A program made the position numbers and the translations under genes. A stretch of DNA of 64,000 bases, from contig JAXLRI010000004.1 of assembly GCA_046331175.1 (NCBI GenBank), positions 620,001 to 684,000 on the forward strand. The letters run 5' to 3'. Below the pieces are notes generated by a model, which had not been told where the DNA came from, made no database searches, and worked only from the letters and a program-made list of their open reading frames with translations. Within the stretch, counting starts at the first letter, position 1. The number at the start of each line of letters is the position of its first letter. This stretch comes from JAWKIW01 sp046331175. GTDB lineage: Bacteria > Actinomycetota > Acidimicrobiia > Acidimicrobiales > Acidimicrobilacustridaceae. Of this stretch, positions 62,011-64,000 are shown piece after piece.

Positions 62011-62661
62011 TTACGTGGATCGCTCTGGGAGCAGTGCGGCAACAGTCCCGGAGGAGATGAAGTCCGCGTAGTCCTGCGTGCTGTGGCCTCGTTCGATGAC
62101 GAGAAGCTCGTAGATCTCCGGGGCGCTGTAGGTCCAGAGGATGTCGCGGGCGTGTTCGACGGTGACGCCCGCACGCAGGTGTCCCCCCGCGGCGAGGTTG
62201 TCGGCCAGGTCGGTCATGCCCATGAGCCGCCCGAACTTGATCTGCTGCCATACCGCGTCGAGTCCGGGATCGGCGGCGGCCTCGCGGATCAGGAGTTGGA
62301 TGGGCGCGGTGCGGGGCAGGATGTCGGCGAGGGTGTCGGCGAACATGCGCAGCTTCGTGCGGGGATCCGGTTCGGCGTGGATCGCGGTGATCCACGATCG
62401 GTCGGCGAGGGGCGTGGCGTCGTCGTCGCCGACGAGCGCGGTGTCGAACAAGGCGCGCACCAGACCCGGCTTGTTCCCGAAGTTCTTCGTGATCGATTGC
62501 ACGGACACATCGGCGTCAGCCGCGATGGCACCGATCGTGGTCGCCGCGTACCCGTGGTCGGCGAAGTGGCGACGGGCGGCGTCGAGCACGCGCGCACGGC
62601 TCTGCGCGGCGAGCTCTCGCCGCCGACTGGCGTCGTAGGAGCGCTTCTCTCGCTCAGCCAT
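62011..62661 (-). CDS. TetR-family regulator
   Basis: 216 residues with an HTH (VLDAARRHFADHGYAATTIGAI; VSVQSITKNFGNKPGLVRAL) and a C-terminal ligand domain. It faces the SnoaL-like gene across an ACTTATC palindrome, so it probably controls that gene and itself. AAGGGG lies upstream of ATG 62661. The first stop is followed in frame by a short basic tail, which may be a lost C-terminus. Confidence 0.92.
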   Translation of the reverse strand: MAEREKRSYDASRRRELAAQSRARVLDAARRHFADHGYAATTIGAIAADADVSVQSITKNFGNKPGLVRALFDTALVGDDDATPLADRSWITAIHAEPDPRTKLRMFADTLADILPRTAPIQLLIREAAADPGLDAVWQQIKFGRLMGMTDLADNLAAGGHLRAGVTVEHARDILWTYSAPEIYELLVIERGHSTQDYADFISSGTVAALLPERST

Positions 62662-62704
62662 CCACTCCACCCCTTGACGAGAAGGCGTATTTCGGTAGAT
62701 AGTC

Positions 62705-62730
62705 ACTTATCGGATAAGTACACACTTATC
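62705..62730. promoter_or_regulatory. ACTTATC palindrome and repeat (TetR operator candidate)
   Basis: ACTTATC, G, GATAAGT (62705-62719) is a perfect 15-base palindrome, and ACTTATCG recurs 19 bases later (62724-62731). It lies between the divergent TetR and SnoaL-like genes. Confidence 0.6.
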
Positions 62731-62766
62731 GAATCTAGCAGGCCGCCGACGAGGGAGCTGCGACAG

Positions 62767-63225
62767 ATGAGCGACACGACCGCCGATTGCACGGCACTCG
62801 TTCGACGGTTGTTCGACGAGGTGTTCAACGGCCGAGACATCGCGGCGCTCGATGAGCTCGTCGCCGTCGACTACACGGAGCACGCGCTGGCCCCGTTCGA
62901 GTCCGAAGAGCCCGGCGCCGTCGACGGGCCCGCGCACATGCGGGGTGTCGTCGCGTGGCTCGTGGACCAGTACCCGGACCTGCACATGGACGTGGCCGCG
63001 GCCGTCAGCGACGGAGACCTGATCGCCGTCCGGGTGATCTCTGAAGGAACGAACACCGGCAAGCTGAACGGGTTCATGCCACCGACTGGCCGTCGGTTCC
63101 GGGCCGAGCAGAGCCACTGGTACCGGGTGCAGGCCGGGAAGCTGGTAGAGCATTGGGCCGTCCGTGACGACCTGCGCACGATGCAGCAGCTCGGCCTCGT
63201 GCCCGGACCCGAGCCGGTTCGATGA
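62767..63225 (+). CDS. SnoaL-like ester cyclase/epoxide hydrolase-fold protein
   Basis: 152 residues of the NTF2-like SnoaL family: LVRRLFDEVFNGRDIAALDEL, YTEHALAP, HMRGVVAWLVDQYPDLHMDV and HWAVRDDLRTMQQLG. Family members are aldol cyclases of polyketide pathways or small uncharacterised enzymes; the substrate here is unknown. GAGGGAG lies 10 bases before ATG 62767. Regulated with the divergent TetR gene by inference. Confidence 0.88.
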   Translation: MSDTTADCTALVRRLFDEVFNGRDIAALDELVAVDYTEHALAPFESEEPGAVDGPAHMRGVVAWLVDQYPDLHMDVAAAVSDGDLIAVRVISEGTNTGKLNGFMPPTGRRFRAEQSHWYRVQAGKLVEHWAVRDDLRTMQQLGLVPGPEPVR

Positions 63226-63282
63226 CGACCCCGCTCGTCGGTGACGTCAAGCTTCGCCTCGGGCCGATCGGTCGGTGACGCC

Positions 63283-64000
63283 GTGGACCTGTTCGTCATC
63301 GCCGACCCCTTGGACAACCTCGACCCTCGCCTCGACACGACGGTGGGGCTGATCGGTGCCGCCCGCCGACGCGGTCACCGCGTCCTGGCCGGAACAGTCG
63401 GTGACCTGGTTCTCCGGGGCAACCGATGCCAGAGCCGCCTGCGCGACCTCGACCGCAGTGGAGCGACGAGTGCGTGGGTCGATCTCGACGATGCCGACGT
63501 CGTGTTGTTCCGCACCGACCCACCCGTCGACCCCGCGTACCTCGCCGCGACATACCTCCTCGACTTCGTCGACACCACCTCCACGATCATGGTCAACGAC
63601 CCTCGCGGCATCCGCCACGCAAACGAGAAGCTCTTCTGCCATCACTACGCGGACCTCTGCCCACCCACCCTTGTCTCCTCTGACGCCGAGCTCATCCGCG
63701 ACTTCGTCGGCGAGCATCAGCGCTGCATCGTCAAGCCCGTCGACGGTCATGCCGGACGAGGGGTGCTGCGCCTCGACGACGGTGACCCGAACCGGGACGC
63801 GATCATCGAGATTGCAGCTGACCGCGGCGCACGCGCCGTCGTCGTGCAGCGCTGGCTCGACGAGATCACGAACGGCAACAAGCGGCTCTTCGTGCACGCC
63901 GGACAACCCGTCGCCGCCGCACTGCGCTGTCCGCAGGACCCGGACTTCCGCATCGGTCTCCCCGTCCAGATGGTGCCCGTCACCGATCACGACCGTCACC
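63283..64000 (+). CDS. Glutathione synthetase-like ATP-grasp enzyme (3' end cut by window)
   Basis: Open frame of 239 codons to the window edge. It aligns from its start with bacterial GshB: DLFVIADPLDNLDPRLDTT, DVVLFRTDPPVDPAYLAATY, MVNDPRGIRHANEKLFCHHY, TLVSSDAELIRDFV and CIVKPVDGHAGRGVLRL (ATP-grasp loop). The family joins gamma-glutamylcysteine and glycine with ATP, but substrate use in this copy is not proven. GTG 63283 fits the family N-terminus; GTG 63241 is in frame upstream. Glutathione synthesis is uncommon in Actinobacteria. Confidence 0.82.
   Translation, partial: MDLFVIADPLDNLDPRLDTTVGLIGAARRRGHRVLAGTVGDLVLRGNRCQSRLRDLDRSGATSAWVDLDDADVVLFRTDPPVDPAYLAATYLLDFVDTTSTIMVNDPRGIRHANEKLFCHHYADLCPPTLVSSDAELIRDFVGEHQRCIVKPVDGHAGRGVLRLDDGDPNRDAIIEIAADRGARAVVVQRWLDEITNGNKRLFVHAGQPVAAALRCPQDPDFRIGLPVQMVPVTDHDRH

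Noticed and set aside
63247..63999. A 250-codon minus-strand frame at the right edge
   Set aside because: The plus strand encodes a clear glutathione-synthetase-like sequence; the minus frame has no features.

Overview
The window is very GC-rich and reads as chromosome of a high-GC actinobacterium. Supporting signs are a BldG-type anti-anti-sigma switch, an HrdB/SigB-type sigma factor, GlnE, an actinobacterial topA with a lysine-rich tail and no zinc fingers, the tad/ssd locus, and many apparently leaderless genes (a TANNNT -10 box 5-8 bases before the start codon and no Shine-Dalgarno). A deep lineage such as Acidimicrobiia would fit, but that placement is inference. Coding density is high and many genes overlap by 1-8 bases.

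Left part (1-36.4 kb), mostly housekeeping. An ECF sigma fragment, an amidohydrolase and tRNA-Thr(CGT) are followed by a PAS-PAS-GAF-GGDEF-EAL protein and an MFS-tmk-holB operon next to topA. Then come bfd/bfr iron storage, an acyl-CoA dehydrogenase with an intact IS630 element at its stop codon, and the rsbW-like/bldG-like pair. An MrfA-type helicase, a six-gene tad pilus/ssd operon and an HAD-IB phosphatase complete this block. Its order resembles the topA-helicase-tad-HAD neighbourhood of Mycobacterium tuberculosis and the bldG neighbourhood of Streptomyces, with the IS630 as an intruder. Then follow tRNA-Sec, a two-component system, a principal-like sigma factor, nadE and glnE divergent from one promoter region, secreted proteins, a thioredoxin and a self-regulated MerR protein with a mer-like operator.

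Middle part (36.7-58.5 kb), an unusual redox and Fe-S region. A long leftward operon encodes a cytochrome b-like subunit, a molybdopterin oxidoreductase, a four-cluster ferredoxin, a Rieske protein, a small membrane protein, a TDT-family exporter and a DUF1971-truncated haemoglobin fusion. Next to it are genes for an RIC/YtfE Fe-S repair protein, YwiC, a [3Fe-4S] ferredoxin, a NuoF-like flavoprotein translationally coupled to a truncated haemoglobin, a SufR-like regulator with an ACP-like partner, an HMA-like protein, several membrane proteins, a third truncated haemoglobin, and sufBCD-sufT. Three promoter regions share an 18-base palindrome (TTCTAGC, 4 bases, GCTAGAA or a variant) that overlaps a -10 box, and a fourth carries a half-site. 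I read this as one regulon for nitric-oxide or low-oxygen stress and Fe-S repair; this is the best candidate here for an undescribed system.

Right part (58.5-64 kb), accessory. A diadenylate-cyclase-like (DAC domain) protein with zinc-ribbon cysteines, a cytochrome P450 divergent from a TetR gene across a 25-base perfect palindrome, a second TetR divergent from a SnoaL-like protein, and the start of a glutathione-synthetase-like ATP-grasp gene cut by the window edge.
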